From an uncultured Mycoplasmatota bacterium (lineage in GTDB: Bacteria > Bacillota_I > Bacilli_A > RF39 > UBA660): DNA of 40,397 nucleotides. The notes below the pieces were generated by a model that saw nothing but the letters and a program-made list of their open reading frames with translations, had not been told where the DNA came from and did no database searches. A program made the position numbers and the translations under genes. Where the stretch lies: NCBI GenBank assembly GCA_900551525.1, contig URWD01000006.1, positions 1 through 40,397 of the forward strand, in the 5' to 3' direction. Shown one piece after another: positions 15,082 to 23,200 of this stretch. The stretch's first letter is position 1, and each line of letters opens with the position of its first letter.

Positions 15082-15744
15082 ATGCGTGTTTTAGTAGTAG
15101 ATGATGAAAAGTTAATTAGAGATGTTATAAAAGAATATTTACTTTTAGAAAATTTTGAAGTGGAAGAAGCTTCGAATGGACTTGAAGCTGTTGATAAAGT
15201 TAAAAAAGATGATTTTGATATAATTATTATGGATATTATGATGCCTAAGATGGATGGTTATACTGCGTGTAGAGAAATTAAAAAACTAAAAGATATTCCT
15301 TTTATTATGCTTTCTGCGCGTGGGGAAGAATATGATAAACTTATTGGTTTTGATTTAGGTATTGATGATTATGTTACTAAACCTTTTAGTCCAAAAGAAT
15401 TGGTGGCAAGAATTAAAGCTGTTACAAAGAGAAAAGAAGTTGTTAATAATGTTTTTGAAATTAAAGGTATTAAACTTGATGATTTAGCTCATGATGTTTA
15501 TATTGATAATAAAAAGATTTATTTAACCCCTAAAGAATATGATTTACTTAAGTATTTTATAGATAATAAAAATATAGCTTTATCTAGGGAAAATTTACTT
15601 TCTCATATCTGGGGTTATGATTTTTATGGTGATGATAGAACTGTTGATACTCATGTTAAAACTTTAAGAAAACATTTAGGTAAGTATAAAGATATGATTG
15701 TTACAGTGCGTGCAATAGGATATAAGTTTGTTTATGAAGACTAA
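15082..15744 (+). CDS. OmpR/PhoB-family response regulator
   Basis: A 220-aa protein. The receiver domain (1-116) has the acidic pocket DDE (7-9), phosphoacceptor D51 in IIIMDIMMP, a Ser in the MLSARG switch segment, and Lys in YVTKPF. The C-terminal winged helix (about 125-220) contains LTPKEYDLLKYF and DDRTVDTHVKTLRKHLG. It works with the kinase encoded next, which it overlaps by 11 bp. Direct repeats at 11-bp spacing before its own gene and after the kinase gene are candidate binding sites. The signal and regulon are unknown. Confidence 0.95.
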   Translation: MRVLVVDDEKLIRDVIKEYLLLENFEVEEASNGLEAVDKVKKDDFDIIIMDIMMPKMDGYTACREIKKLKDIPFIMLSARGEEYDKLIGFDLGIDDYVTKPFSPKELVARIKAVTKRKEVVNNVFEIKGIKLDDLAHDVYIDNKKIYLTPKEYDLLKYFIDNKNIALSRENLLSHIWGYDFYGDDRTVDTHVKTLRKHLGKYKDMIVTVRAIGYKFVYED

Positions 15745-17119
15745 AAATAAAACTAGTATACAAGCAAAGACATTGTTCTTTTTACTTAGTTATAATATTG
15801 TTATAATTGTACTTCTTTGGGTTTGTCAAATTAAAATACTTGATATTTATTATGAAAAAGAACAAATAGATAATATGGATAATATTGTTAATTCACTTAA
15901 AAAAACTAATTCAATTGAATTAGTGTCAAAACTTCAAGATATTGCTTATGATAATGATGTGTGTATTGTTTTAACAAGCAATTCTAGTATTGTTGATACT
16001 TATAATATTAATATGAATGGTTGTGCTTTAAAATCTAATAATACAAAGGTTAAAGAACTTATGTATAATTTTGTTCAATCAGAAGAACTTCTTAAGTCAT
16101 ACAGATTTGTAAATGATGATAAACATATTTCAGCTTTAATGTATGGAGTAAAAGTTGGTAGTAGTGATGTCTTTATTTACTCTAACTTGGAGGATATATC
16201 AGATTTTACATTGCTTATTAAAAGACAACTTATGTATGTTTGTGTAATTGGAATATTTATAGGTATTATTATGTCAATTTTCTTATCTAATAAAATAACA
16301 GAGCCAATAACTAAAATAACTAAAAAAGCTAAGAAACTTGGAACTGGAGATACAGATGTTTCCTTTGAAGAGTCTGGCATTAAAGAAATTGATGAATTGT
16401 CGGAGGCTTTATCACAAGCTCAAGAAGAAATGATAAAAACTGATGAGTTACGTAGAGATTTAATGGCAAATGTTTCTCATGATTTAAAAACACCCCTTAC
16501 AATGATTAAAGCTTATGCAGAAATGATAAGGGATATTTCTTATAAAGATCAAGATAAAATGAATGAACACTTAGGAATAATAGTTGATGAAACTGATAGA
16601 TTAACTGTTTTAGTAAATGATATATTAGATTTATCTAGAATGCAATCTAATGCTGATACTTTAAACATAGAAAAGTTTGATTTAGCTCTTGATATTAAAA
16701 ATATTGTTAATAGATATCAAATTATTAAAGAAACAGAGAAATATATTATTAATGTGGAAATGCCAGATAGTATTATGATAAAAGCTGATAAGAAGAAACT
16801 TAATCAAGTAATTTATAATTTAATCAATAATGCTATTAATTATACTGGTGATGATAAAACTGTAACTGTTAGAGTTACTAAGCATAAAAAATATTATTTG
16901 GTGGAGATTATAGACACTGGTAAAGGTATTAAAGAAAGTGAAATACCTTATATATGGAATAAATATTATAAAAATGATAAAAATCATCAAAGAAATGTTG
17001 TTTCTACGGGTCTTGGGTTATCTATAGTTAAAGAAATACTGGAACTACATGGCTATGAATATGGTGTTAAAAGTGTTTTAAAAAAAGGTTCTACATTTTA
17101 TTTTAAAATTAAGATTTAA
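15734..17119 (+). CDS. Membrane sensor histidine kinase
   Basis: A 461-aa kinase starting at an ATG inside the response regulator gene; the overlap suggests translational coupling. Two membrane helices (about 12-31 and 158-180) flank an extracellular domain of about 125 residues with no recognised fold. A HAMP domain follows, then the H-box SHDLKTPL with phosphoacceptor H249. The ATP-binding domain has the N box (NLINNAINY), G1 (DTGKGI) and G2 (GLGLSIVKEI). All catalytic motifs are intact. Confidence 0.95.
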   Translation: MKTKNKTSIQAKTLFFLLSYNIVIIVLLWVCQIKILDIYYEKEQIDNMDNIVNSLKKTNSIELVSKLQDIAYDNDVCIVLTSNSSIVDTYNINMNGCALKSNNTKVKELMYNFVQSEELLKSYRFVNDDKHISALMYGVKVGSSDVFIYSNLEDISDFTLLIKRQLMYVCVIGIFIGIIMSIFLSNKITEPITKITKKAKKLGTGDTDVSFEESGIKEIDELSEALSQAQEEMIKTDELRRDLMANVSHDLKTPLTMIKAYAEMIRDISYKDQDKMNEHLGIIVDETDRLTVLVNDILDLSRMQSNADTLNIEKFDLALDIKNIVNRYQIIKETEKYIINVEMPDSIMIKADKKKLNQVIYNLINNAINYTGDDKTVTVRVTKHKKYYLVEIIDTGKGIKESEIPYIWNKYYKNDKNHQRNVVSTGLGLSIVKEILELHGYEYGVKSVLKKGSTFYFKIKI

Positions 17120-17121
17120 AC

Positions 17122-17171
17122 TTTCATAATTTCAACATAAATATTTCATAATTCTTTGTTATCATTATATT
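17122..17171 (+). promoter_or_regulatory. Three 11-bp-spaced direct repeats before a small transcript
   Basis: CATAA occurs at 17125, 17136 and 17147, exactly 11 bp apart, with the outer two inside identical TTTCATAATT blocks. A TATATT -10 follows at 17166-17171, so the repeats cover the -35 and upstream region as an OmpR-type activator site would. The same TTTCA half-site lies before the regulator gene. Confidence 0.5.
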
Positions 17172-17177
17172 GTAACA

Positions 17178-17304
17178 AAGGAGGGATGTTATATAAGATA
17201 AAAAATTCGGTTTATAATATGAAAATATAAACTATACACAATTAACATATAAACTCAAAATTCACACTTTTTTATAAGAAGCCTTATGGCTTCTTTATTT
17301 TTTT
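17178..17304 (+). ncRNA. Candidate small transcript or peptide RNA after the two-component operon
   Basis: Between the repeat-controlled promoter and a strong terminator lie about 125 bases with no gene of normal size. A near-perfect GGAGGG (17180-17185) directly abuts ATG 17186, which opens a 14-codon frame (MLYKIKNSVYNMKI). The spacing is too short for normal initiation, so it could be a regulatory RNA rather than a peptide gene. The inverted repeat CTTTGTTA/TAACAAAG surrounds the -10. Confidence 0.4.
17276..17304 (+). terminator. Terminator of the small transcript
   Basis: 8-bp stem AAGAAGCC/GGCTTCTT with loop TTAT and a T-rich tail. Confidence 0.8.
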
Positions 17305-17306
17305 GT

Positions 17307-17327
17307 CTCAACTATTAGTTGAGTTTT
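17307..17327 (+). terminator. Second hairpin, possible terminator
   Basis: 7-bp stem CTCAACT/AGTTGAG with loop ATT followed by TTTT, directly behind the previous terminator. Confidence 0.45.
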
Positions 17328-17392
17328 ATTCAACTTATTAGTTATTGTATTTTTTTTGTGTAAATTGTTATTATGTTATTGGAGGAGAAAAT

Positions 17393-18091
17393 ATGAAAAG
17401 TTATTTAAAAATTATTATTGCAATTGTTATTGGAGTGTTATTAGGTAGTATAGTATCATTTATTATGAAAAATGATAAATGTGATGTAACAAATGATTTA
17501 CCTAAACAAGAAAAGTCTGAGGGACTTAGAGGTGTTTATGATATTGATAAAAATATTAATGAAAAAACTATAGATAATTATCTTGATAGATCTGATGTTG
17601 TTTATAGAGATGTAAGAATGCTTGAAGATACTGCGACTTGGGAAAATAAAGGGGGAGAAAGAGATTTAACTGGTTTTGTTAAAGGATTTGAAGTTATTCC
17701 CTATGCTTATTTAACTGAGTTTCCTAAGGAGTATGTTGATCAAAAGAAAAGTGAGAATGTAACTGGGTTATATAAAGGAAAAACTTTATTTAGATTAGAA
17801 GATGGAAAATATGTTGCAAATTATAAAGAATCTATGGAAATTTTAGAATATATTTTTCCAAAAGATAAAATTATATTTATTATGTGTGGTGCAGGTGGTT
17901 ATGCTAACTTTACTAAACAAATGCTTGGAGCTCTTGGTTGGGATACTAGTAAAATATATAATGTTGGTGGATATTGGAATTATGAAGGTAAAAACTCTAT
18001 AAGTACAAAAATTAATGGTTCAAAGAAATGTGATTTTTCTAAGGTTGCTTATCATAATATAGATTTTAGTAGATTAACGGAGATTAAATAA
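17393..18091 (+). CDS. Membrane-anchored rhodanese-like protein
   Basis: A 232-aa protein with an N-terminal membrane helix (about 4-24), so the domain is probably outside the cell. The rhodanese fold shows as DVVYRDVRM near 64 and the active-site loop MCGAGGYA with C165, followed by MLGALGWDTSKIYNVGGYWNYEG. Rhodaneses carry persulfide or act as single-domain sulfurtransferases; the extended loop here makes the activity uncertain. ATG 17393 has GGAGG upstream. The stop overlaps the start of the thioredoxin-like lipoprotein gene by one base, so the two thiol proteins are co-expressed. Confidence 0.75.
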   Translation: MKSYLKIIIAIVIGVLLGSIVSFIMKNDKCDVTNDLPKQEKSEGLRGVYDIDKNINEKTIDNYLDRSDVVYRDVRMLEDTATWENKGGERDLTGFVKGFEVIPYAYLTEFPKEYVDQKKSENVTGLYKGKTLFRLEDGKYVANYKESMEILEYIFPKDKIIFIMCGAGGYANFTKQMLGALGWDTSKIYNVGGYWNYEGKNSISTKINGSKKCDFSKVAYHNIDFSRLTEIK

Positions 18092-18546
18092 TGGTAAAAA
18101 AAATATTTTTATTATTACTTATTATTATAGTTTGTGTTGGTTGTTCTAATTATAAAAATGTAGATTCTAATAAAATATTTTTAAGTGATATGTTTTATAA
18201 TAAAGGTAATTTTATTGAAATAGATAGTAAATCTTTAGAAGATTATAGTAGTGCGACATATTTGTTATTTACATATAATAATTTTTGTAGTTTACCTATT
18301 TCTTGTGAAAAAATATTTAAATCATTTGCTAGTGATTATAAAATTGATTTTTTATCAATGCCTTTTTCGGAATTTAAAAATACTTATTTATATGATACAG
18401 TTAAATATGCTCCATCTGTTTTAATTGTTGAAAACAATAAAATTATAGCTTATTTAGATGCTAATAAGGATGATGATTTAGAAAAATATCAAGATGTTAA
18501 TAAGTTTAAAGATTGGATCAATAATTATATTAATATTTCTAAATAA
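18091..18546 (+). CDS. Thioredoxin-fold-like lipoprotein
   Basis: A 151-aa protein with a signal peptide and lipobox VGC (Cys18). The mature domain has a thioredoxin-like layout: a strand then a cysteine pair (FCSLPISCEKIF, spaced by five residues, not CxxC), and later a cis-Pro-like segment YAPSVLIVENNKIIAYLD. The unusual Cys spacing argues against a standard oxidoreductase, though a redox role outside the cell with the adjacent rhodanese is plausible. It overlaps that gene (TAATG). Confidence 0.6.
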   Translation: MVKKIFLLLLIIIVCVGCSNYKNVDSNKIFLSDMFYNKGNFIEIDSKSLEDYSSATYLLFTYNNFCSLPISCEKIFKSFASDYKIDFLSMPFSEFKNTYLYDTVKYAPSVLIVENNKIIAYLDANKDDDLEKYQDVNKFKDWINNYINISK

Positions 18547-18560
18547 TAAATTGCAATTTA

Positions 18561-18585
18561 AAACCACGGTTAAAATCGTGGTTTT
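18561..18585. terminator. Hairpin between convergent genes
   Basis: 8-bp stem AAACCACG/CGTGGTTT, 8-nt loop, between the lipoprotein gene and the convergent glycosidase gene. The T tail is short on both sides. Confidence 0.55.
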
Positions 18586-19525
18586 ATGATGTAAAAATGC
18601 CCCAGCCATTAACAACAGTTCTTCCTTTTGGTATGGGAATACCTAATGCATTTTTAGGTGAATTTAACATTTTACCATTTACTACTAATTGGGTGCTGGC
18701 TCCACCATCTAAATTTGCTGCGGTAGTTGCTCCATATTTTTCTAAAACATCTATGCCTTCATCAAATGTTATACCTCGGTAAGATGCACCATCTGTTACT
18801 AGAAATAACATTATGCCATCATCTCTTTGAGCTATCATATTTCTAGCTGCTCTAGTTGGTTTTAGGTTTGTTTGTCTTTTACCATCAATAATTAAGAATG
18901 GACCAAATTCTAAAGCATCTCTCATTCCCATTTTAATTGCTTCTTCACCAGTTGCATGAACAAGCATTAATTTATTATCATTACTCATGCCAATTAGATC
19001 TGACTTTCTATTGTGTGATTGGTATATTACTTTACCATTTTCAATTATATATCCAAAAGGTATATCTTTACTTACTTTGCCATCATCATAAAAGCCTCCG
19101 CCATTAACTCCGATTGTAGCTTTGTATCTTGCTGTCATATCAATTATGTTTTCTTTACCATCATTGTTTGGGGTTTTAAATGCTTTGCTTTTCATAATTC
19201 TAACCTCACTTGGATCATAAACTACTACAAGCCATCCTTTGTTACCAGCAACTATTAAATCAATGATTTTGTAAGCATCATTTCCTTCATCTTTATTTAA
19301 AATTTCAGCTTCATATTTATTGTCATATACCTTTTCATCATTTGTTTCAATTAATAAATTACTTTCAAATTTAATTGGTTCATAACTTGTTTTAGTTTTG
19401 CTTACTTCTTCTTTAAATCTTTTTTCTAATATTTTGCTTTCAATGGTTTTGTTAAAAATTATAGTTAGTATTAAAAGAATAGTAAATAATAAGTCAATTA
19501 CTAGCATTATTTTATTTTTTTTCAT
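18584..19525 (-). CDS. Phosphodiester glycosidase (NAGPA) domain protein
   Basis: A 313-aa protein with one N-terminal membrane helix (about 7-25) and a large extracellular domain. Motifs of the NAGPA/phosphodiester glycosidase family are clear: IGVNGGGFYDD, EFGPFLIIDGK, RAARNMIAQ, LVTDGASYRGITFDE, and the C-terminal ANLDGGASTQLVVNG. Members split sugar-phosphodiester bonds; bacterial ones are tied to exopolysaccharide or teichoic acid-type polymers. The start overlaps the end of the upstream surface-protein gene by 4 bp (ATGA), so the two are expressed together. Confidence 0.85.
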   Translation of the reverse strand: MKKNKIMLVIDLLFTILLILTIIFNKTIESKILEKRFKEEVSKTKTSYEPIKFESNLLIETNDEKVYDNKYEAEILNKDEGNDAYKIIDLIVAGNKGWLVVVYDPSEVRIMKSKAFKTPNNDGKENIIDMTARYKATIGVNGGGFYDDGKVSKDIPFGYIIENGKVIYQSHNRKSDLIGMSNDNKLMLVHATGEEAIKMGMRDALEFGPFLIIDGKRQTNLKPTRAARNMIAQRDDGIMLFLVTDGASYRGITFDEGIDVLEKYGATTAANLDGGASTQLVVNGKMLNSPKNALGIPIPKGRTVVNGWGIFTS

Positions 19526-20688
19526 TTTGCACCTTCTTTATAAACATACACATTATTTTCTTTAGTAAAGTTGTTTATTTCTTTTTTGTCTAAAGTTATT
19601 GTGTATCTTGTTTGATGTAATGTCTTTTTATCTCCGTATATAACTGGATTATTATAAATTAAGTCAAAGGCATTTACTTTATTTGCTAAATAATAATCTT
19701 TTATATTACTTTCAAATTTAATATCTAATATACTAGGTATCCCGATTTTTTTAGTTACTTTTGTTTTAGAAATATCACTTTCTTTATTAGTGTATTCGCC
19801 ATTATATGTAATTGTATCTTTTAAAATATCTTTATAACTTAATTTTTGATAATATTCATTATTTAAATAATCCAAAGCATCATTTTTATATATTTTGTCT
19901 ATGGTATTTAAACTCATTAATTTAATATCATCTTTATAGTCATATACTACATATAAATCATTATCTATTTTTACCTTTGCTCCGATAGAGAAATCATCAT
20001 TACCTATTTGATATGGACTATTTTTAGTACCATTTCCAGATTTATATAAAGTACTATTTTTAATTGTTATTACAGGCTTAATTTCATAAAAATTATTTTC
20101 ATTTGATGTACTTAATTTATCTCCGTTTGTGTGAGCATCATTATTGTATAGCCATAATTTTTCTTCATCATTTGTTATGAATGTTTTGTTTTCATAAAAT
20201 GAATTCATATAATCATATACACTTAGTAAAGAAACATATTTATCTTTTTCTAATTTTTGACATGTAATATTATTTTCATTATCAAATGTATCTTTACAAA
20301 TATTGTTTTCAATTAAATAATCTAGATCTATGTTACTTTCTAAGTTTTCAAAAAATGTTGAAATAAGATTTTTAGGTAACATATTTATATAATCATCTAA
20401 GATAAGTTCTAATGAACTATCACTATTTATTTTAATTATTCTCCATAACATGTTATTATATAAAACGTAGTTATTTTCTAATTCACCTTTAAAAATATAT
20501 GTGCCGTTTTCTTTAGTTAATCCTTCTTTGGTTTTTACAATTTCTGTATTATTTATAATATATTCTGATAAAAGAGTTACATCTTTGGTATTCTTATAAG
20601 CATTATATATATTAAAACTTATAAGTGCTATTATTATAAAAAATATAATAATTAGTAGAGTAAATAATGTATTATTTTGTTTCTTCAT
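19522..20688 (-). CDS. Membrane-anchored surface protein, same domain family as 21906 and 32599
   Basis: A 388-aa protein with one N-terminal membrane helix (about 10-28). The extracellular part has the segment NNMLWRIIKI and, further on, IKPVITIKNSTLYKSGNG followed by SPYQI. These match NLYRIIGVF and VRPSFNLESSITYASGSG-DPIRI in the 21906 protein. Here that motif is followed by about 170 more residues, including a partial second unit (KIDNDLYVVYDYKDDIKLM). The family resembles DUF6273-type proteins; function unknown. ATG 20688 is preferred over a TTG nine bases earlier, but the ribosome binding site is weak. Co-transcribed with the glycosidase. Confidence 0.65.
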   Translation of the reverse strand: MKKQNNTLFTLLIIIFFIIIALISFNIYNAYKNTKDVTLLSEYIINNTEIVKTKEGLTKENGTYIFKGELENNYVLYNNMLWRIIKINSDSSLELILDDYINMLPKNLISTFFENLESNIDLDYLIENNICKDTFDNENNITCQKLEKDKYVSLLSVYDYMNSFYENKTFITNDEEKLWLYNNDAHTNGDKLSTSNENNFYEIKPVITIKNSTLYKSGNGTKNSPYQIGNDDFSIGAKVKIDNDLYVVYDYKDDIKLMSLNTIDKIYKNDALDYLNNEYYQKLSYKDILKDTITYNGEYTNKESDISKTKVTKKIGIPSILDIKFESNIKDYYLANKVNAFDLIYNNPVIYGDKKTLHQTRYTITLDKKEINNFTKENNVYVYKEGAK

Positions 20689-20721
20689 ATAAACCAACTA
20701 CTTTCAAAAACTTCTATAAAG

Positions 20722-20750
20722 ATAATAACATAATATTTTATATGGGACAA
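20722..20750 (-). promoter_or_regulatory. Promoter of the surface protein-glycosidase operon
   Basis: Minus-strand TTGTCC (20745-20750), 17-bp spacer, TATTAT (20722-20727). Confidence 0.6.
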
Positions 20751-20765
20751 GTGGATAAAAGGTAT

Positions 20766-20793
20766 TTGCAAAAATAAATTTATGTTTTATAAT
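20766..20793 (+). promoter_or_regulatory. Promoter of the serine hydrolase gene
   Basis: TTGCAA, 16-bp spacer, TATAAT (20788-20793), 21 bp before ATG 20815. Confidence 0.7.
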
Positions 20794-20814
20794 ATTAGTG
20801 TTGAGGTTAAGTTT

Positions 20815-21783
20815 ATGAAGAAGTTGTTGTTTTTTTTGTTTAGTGTTTTTTTAATAATAGTTATAACATTTCTAGTAGGGTATAAACTTGGATATTTTAA
20901 TGAAAATAGTGTATTTTATCAAACTGTCAACGTTTTTAAAGATGAAAAAGCTATAAAAAAACAAGAATATATGGATTGTATGAATAAACCTTATAGAAGT
21001 AGCACTTTGGATGATGAATTTAATGCAGCTTTTGAGGAATTAAAGAAAAGTGGGGTAGCTATTTATTTTAAAGATATTAATAATGATTATGTTTGGAATA
21101 TGAATAGTACGAAAATTTATTATTCTGCGAGTACTTCTAAGTTATTTGAAGTTATTTATTTAGTTGAAGAAGCAAGAAAAGGTAATATTGATTTAAATAG
21201 TACTTTAGTTTATAAACCTAGTGATGCAATGCAGGGAAGCATTGGAATGAAAAAACATAAGTATTATGATGAAGTTACTTTATCAGAGCTTATAGACCAT
21301 TTATTAACTTATAGTGATAATACTGCTCATTTTATGCTTATTAAGTATATCGGACTTGATACTTTAAAAGAATATTTTAGTGATTTTAACTTAGTTATGG
21401 TAAGTGAAGATCCATTTGTTAGAAATTATACAGCATTAATGGCATCAAAATGTTTAGAAAGATTATATAGTGTTCTTGAAGTAGATGATGATTATAGTGC
21501 TTTGATAAAAAAAGCTATGAATAATAAAAATATGAATTATTTAAGTTTTGATGATAAAGTTATATATCATAAATATGGTATGTATGATGCAAGTTTTCAT
21601 GATATAGGTATTTATGATAGTGATAATCCTTATATTATAGTAGTTCTTACTTTATATGGTAACTTAGGTCAAGATGTTTTTGGACCAAAGGTGCAAAATA
21701 TTAGTAAAAAGGTATATGAAATTTATAGTAAGAATTTAGAATTAAAAGAAGAGTATTGCCAAAGTGTGTTAGAAAACAATTAA
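20815..21783 (+). CDS. Extracellular class A beta-lactamase-like serine hydrolase
   Basis: A 322-aa protein with an N-terminal membrane anchor or signal (KKLLFFLFSVFLIIVITFLVG, the first two dozen residues). It has the three active-site elements of the penicillin-recognising fold: S106-T-S-K109, S167-D-N169 (YSDNTAH), and K253-Y-G in place of K-T/S-G. The Tyr in the third motif and the lack of a clear class A Glu166 region suggest a cell-wall peptidase or relative rather than an antibiotic-hydrolysing enzyme. ATG 20815 follows GAGG; an upstream in-frame ATG has none. Confidence 0.8.
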   Translation: MKKLLFFLFSVFLIIVITFLVGYKLGYFNENSVFYQTVNVFKDEKAIKKQEYMDCMNKPYRSSTLDDEFNAAFEELKKSGVAIYFKDINNDYVWNMNSTKIYYSASTSKLFEVIYLVEEARKGNIDLNSTLVYKPSDAMQGSIGMKKHKYYDEVTLSELIDHLLTYSDNTAHFMLIKYIGLDTLKEYFSDFNLVMVSEDPFVRNYTALMASKCLERLYSVLEVDDDYSALIKKAMNNKNMNYLSFDDKVIYHKYGMYDASFHDIGIYDSDNPYIIVVLTLYGNLGQDVFGPKVQNISKKVYEIYSKNLELKEEYCQSVLENN

Positions 21784-21821
21784 ATTAGTTACGCAAATAA
21801 ATAAAAAGGTCAAATAGTGGC

Positions 21822-21839
21822 TTTTTTTTTTTTTTTTTT
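21822..21839. repeat. Run of 18 T
   Basis: A homopolymer of 18 T, preceded by a weak hairpin, ends 66 bp before the surface protein start. It may terminate the hydrolase transcript. It also occupies the -35 area of the likely promoter (TATAGT near 21855), so length changes could alter expression. Confidence 0.7.
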
Positions 21840-21905
21840 GGTTTAAAATTAATATATAGTATGGTAAATATCCAGTGTGATATTGTTAAAGAATGGAGAT
21901 AACAT

Positions 21906-23159
21906 ATGAAGAAAGTAGTTAAGAAAATAGCATTGTTATTATTAGTTTTTGGTATTGGAGTAGGGGTAACATTATTATATATGAATAATAAATATAAAGT
22001 TTATGAGGAAGAAGAACCTAAACAAATAAAAAAACATGTAGATACAATATCAATGATGCTTGAAACAGAAGCTGGTAGTGGAAATTATGAGATGACAACA
22101 GCTAGTAGTTGGCCAACAGAAGGTTATGTTTTTAATAGTGAATTATCTGTATGTGAAAATGGTGGAGAATTATCCTGGGATGATGAAAATAAAAGAGTTC
22201 TTATGAGTGGGAATGTATCAGATAAGTGTTATGTGTATTTTGATATAAAACCACAAGTATTATTAGCAGATTATGTAAAATCACTATATACAGGAACTCA
22301 AGGAGAAAATAGTATTTATTATCATGATGCAAACTTAACAAATGGAGCAGGTGATAATAGCTACAGATATGCAGGAGCAAATCCAAATAACTTTGTATGT
22401 TTTGGAACAAACACAACTCCATGTCCAACAGATAATTTGTACAGAATAATAGGAGTATTTGGAAACCAAGTAAAATTAATCAAATATGATTATGCAACAA
22501 GTGCATTACTAGGAACAGATGGAGATTATAAAGGTACAGGAACACCAAATGCATCATATTATAAAGGAGAATTAACAACAATAAATACATATTATTGGAA
22601 TAACTCAACAAAAAAGAACACATGGAGTGAAAGTTTACTGAATAAAACCAACTTAAATACAAATTTTATTAATAATATCGGAACAGAATGGGCGAATAAG
22701 ATAGCAACAACAACATGGAAAGTTGGGGGAAATACATATGCAAATATAAGAAATGTAATACCGGCAACAGCGTATCAAAATGAAATAGTGAATCCAGTAA
22801 CGACAAATACAACAGATAATGCAACAGAATATAGTGCAAAAATAGGCTTAATGTATGTATCAGACTATGGATTTGGTGCAGATCCGAGTGCGTGGACAAC
22901 AACACTATATAATTATGATGGAAGTGTGAATGGTTCAACAATAAGATCGTTGAATTGGATGCATATGGGATATTATGATTGGACTATTTCCCGTCTTGCG
23001 GACCTTTCGGACCGTGCGTTCTATGTGTACTTCGATGGTTACGTGAAGTACAGCAGTGTGTACAACGACTTTGCGGTGCGGCCGTCCTTCAATCTTGAGT
23101 CTTCCATAACTTATGCTAGCGGTTCAGGAACACAATCAGATCCAATTAGAATAAACTAA
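21906..23159 (+). CDS. Membrane-anchored surface protein with DGR-like variable C terminus
   Basis: A 417-aa protein with an N-terminal membrane helix (about 8-26). A conserved module follows at about 45-120 (SMMLE, SSWP, CENGGELSWDD, MSGNVSDKCYVYFD), shared with the 32599 protein. A second domain begins near 160 (FVCFGTN, CPTDNLYRIIGVFGNQVKLIK). The C terminus (about 359-400) has the pattern of a variable ligand-binding face ending in AVRPSFNL. Its DNA is about 52% GC against roughly 33% in the rest of the gene, and nearly all variable codons end in C or T. GGAG precedes the ATG. Function is probably surface binding of variable ligands; a retroelement would have to lie elsewhere in the genome. 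Confidence 0.8.
   Translation: MKKVVKKIALLLLVFGIGVGVTLLYMNNKYKVYEEEEPKQIKKHVDTISMMLETEAGSGNYEMTTASSWPTEGYVFNSELSVCENGGELSWDDENKRVLMSGNVSDKCYVYFDIKPQVLLADYVKSLYTGTQGENSIYYHDANLTNGAGDNSYRYAGANPNNFVCFGTNTTPCPTDNLYRIIGVFGNQVKLIKYDYATSALLGTDGDYKGTGTPNASYYKGELTTINTYYWNNSTKKNTWSESLLNKTNLNTNFINNIGTEWANKIATTTWKVGGNTYANIRNVIPATAYQNEIVNPVTTNTTDNATEYSAKIGLMYVSDYGFGADPSAWTTTLYNYDGSVNGSTIRSLNWMHMGYYDWTISRLADLSDRAFYVYFDGYVKYSSVYNDFAVRPSFNLESSITYASGSGTQSDPIRIN
22980..23100 (+). other. Candidate DGR variable region (VR)
   Basis: A sharply bounded GC-rich stretch (62 of 120 bases in 22981-23100 are G or C by my count) at the 3' end of an AT-rich gene. Fixed codons without A (GTG, GCG, CGG, CCG) alternate with codons such as TAC, TTC, GAC, AGC, CTT, CGT and TTT, all derivable from AAC or AAT by changing only A. 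AAG at 23146 lies just outside the pure pattern. This is the signature of adenine-specific mutagenic retrohoming. No template repeat or reverse transcriptase gene is in the window. Confidence 0.6.
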
Positions 23160-23168
23160 ATTATAAAT

Positions 23169-23200
23169 AACCAGACAGAATGTTTTCTATCTGGTTATTT
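23169..23200. terminator. Bidirectional terminator
   Basis: 7-bp stem AACCAGA/TCTGGTT (23169-23175, 23190-23196), extendable by inner pairs, between convergent genes. Confidence 0.6.

Noticed and set aside
17186..17230. Firm 14-aa peptide gene
   Set aside because: The Shine-Dalgarno sequence touches the ATG, which is too close for normal initiation; kept only as part of the candidate transcript.
22201..22941. Minus-strand frames within the variable surface protein gene
   Set aside because: They are His/Leu-rich shadows of the real gene with no start signals.
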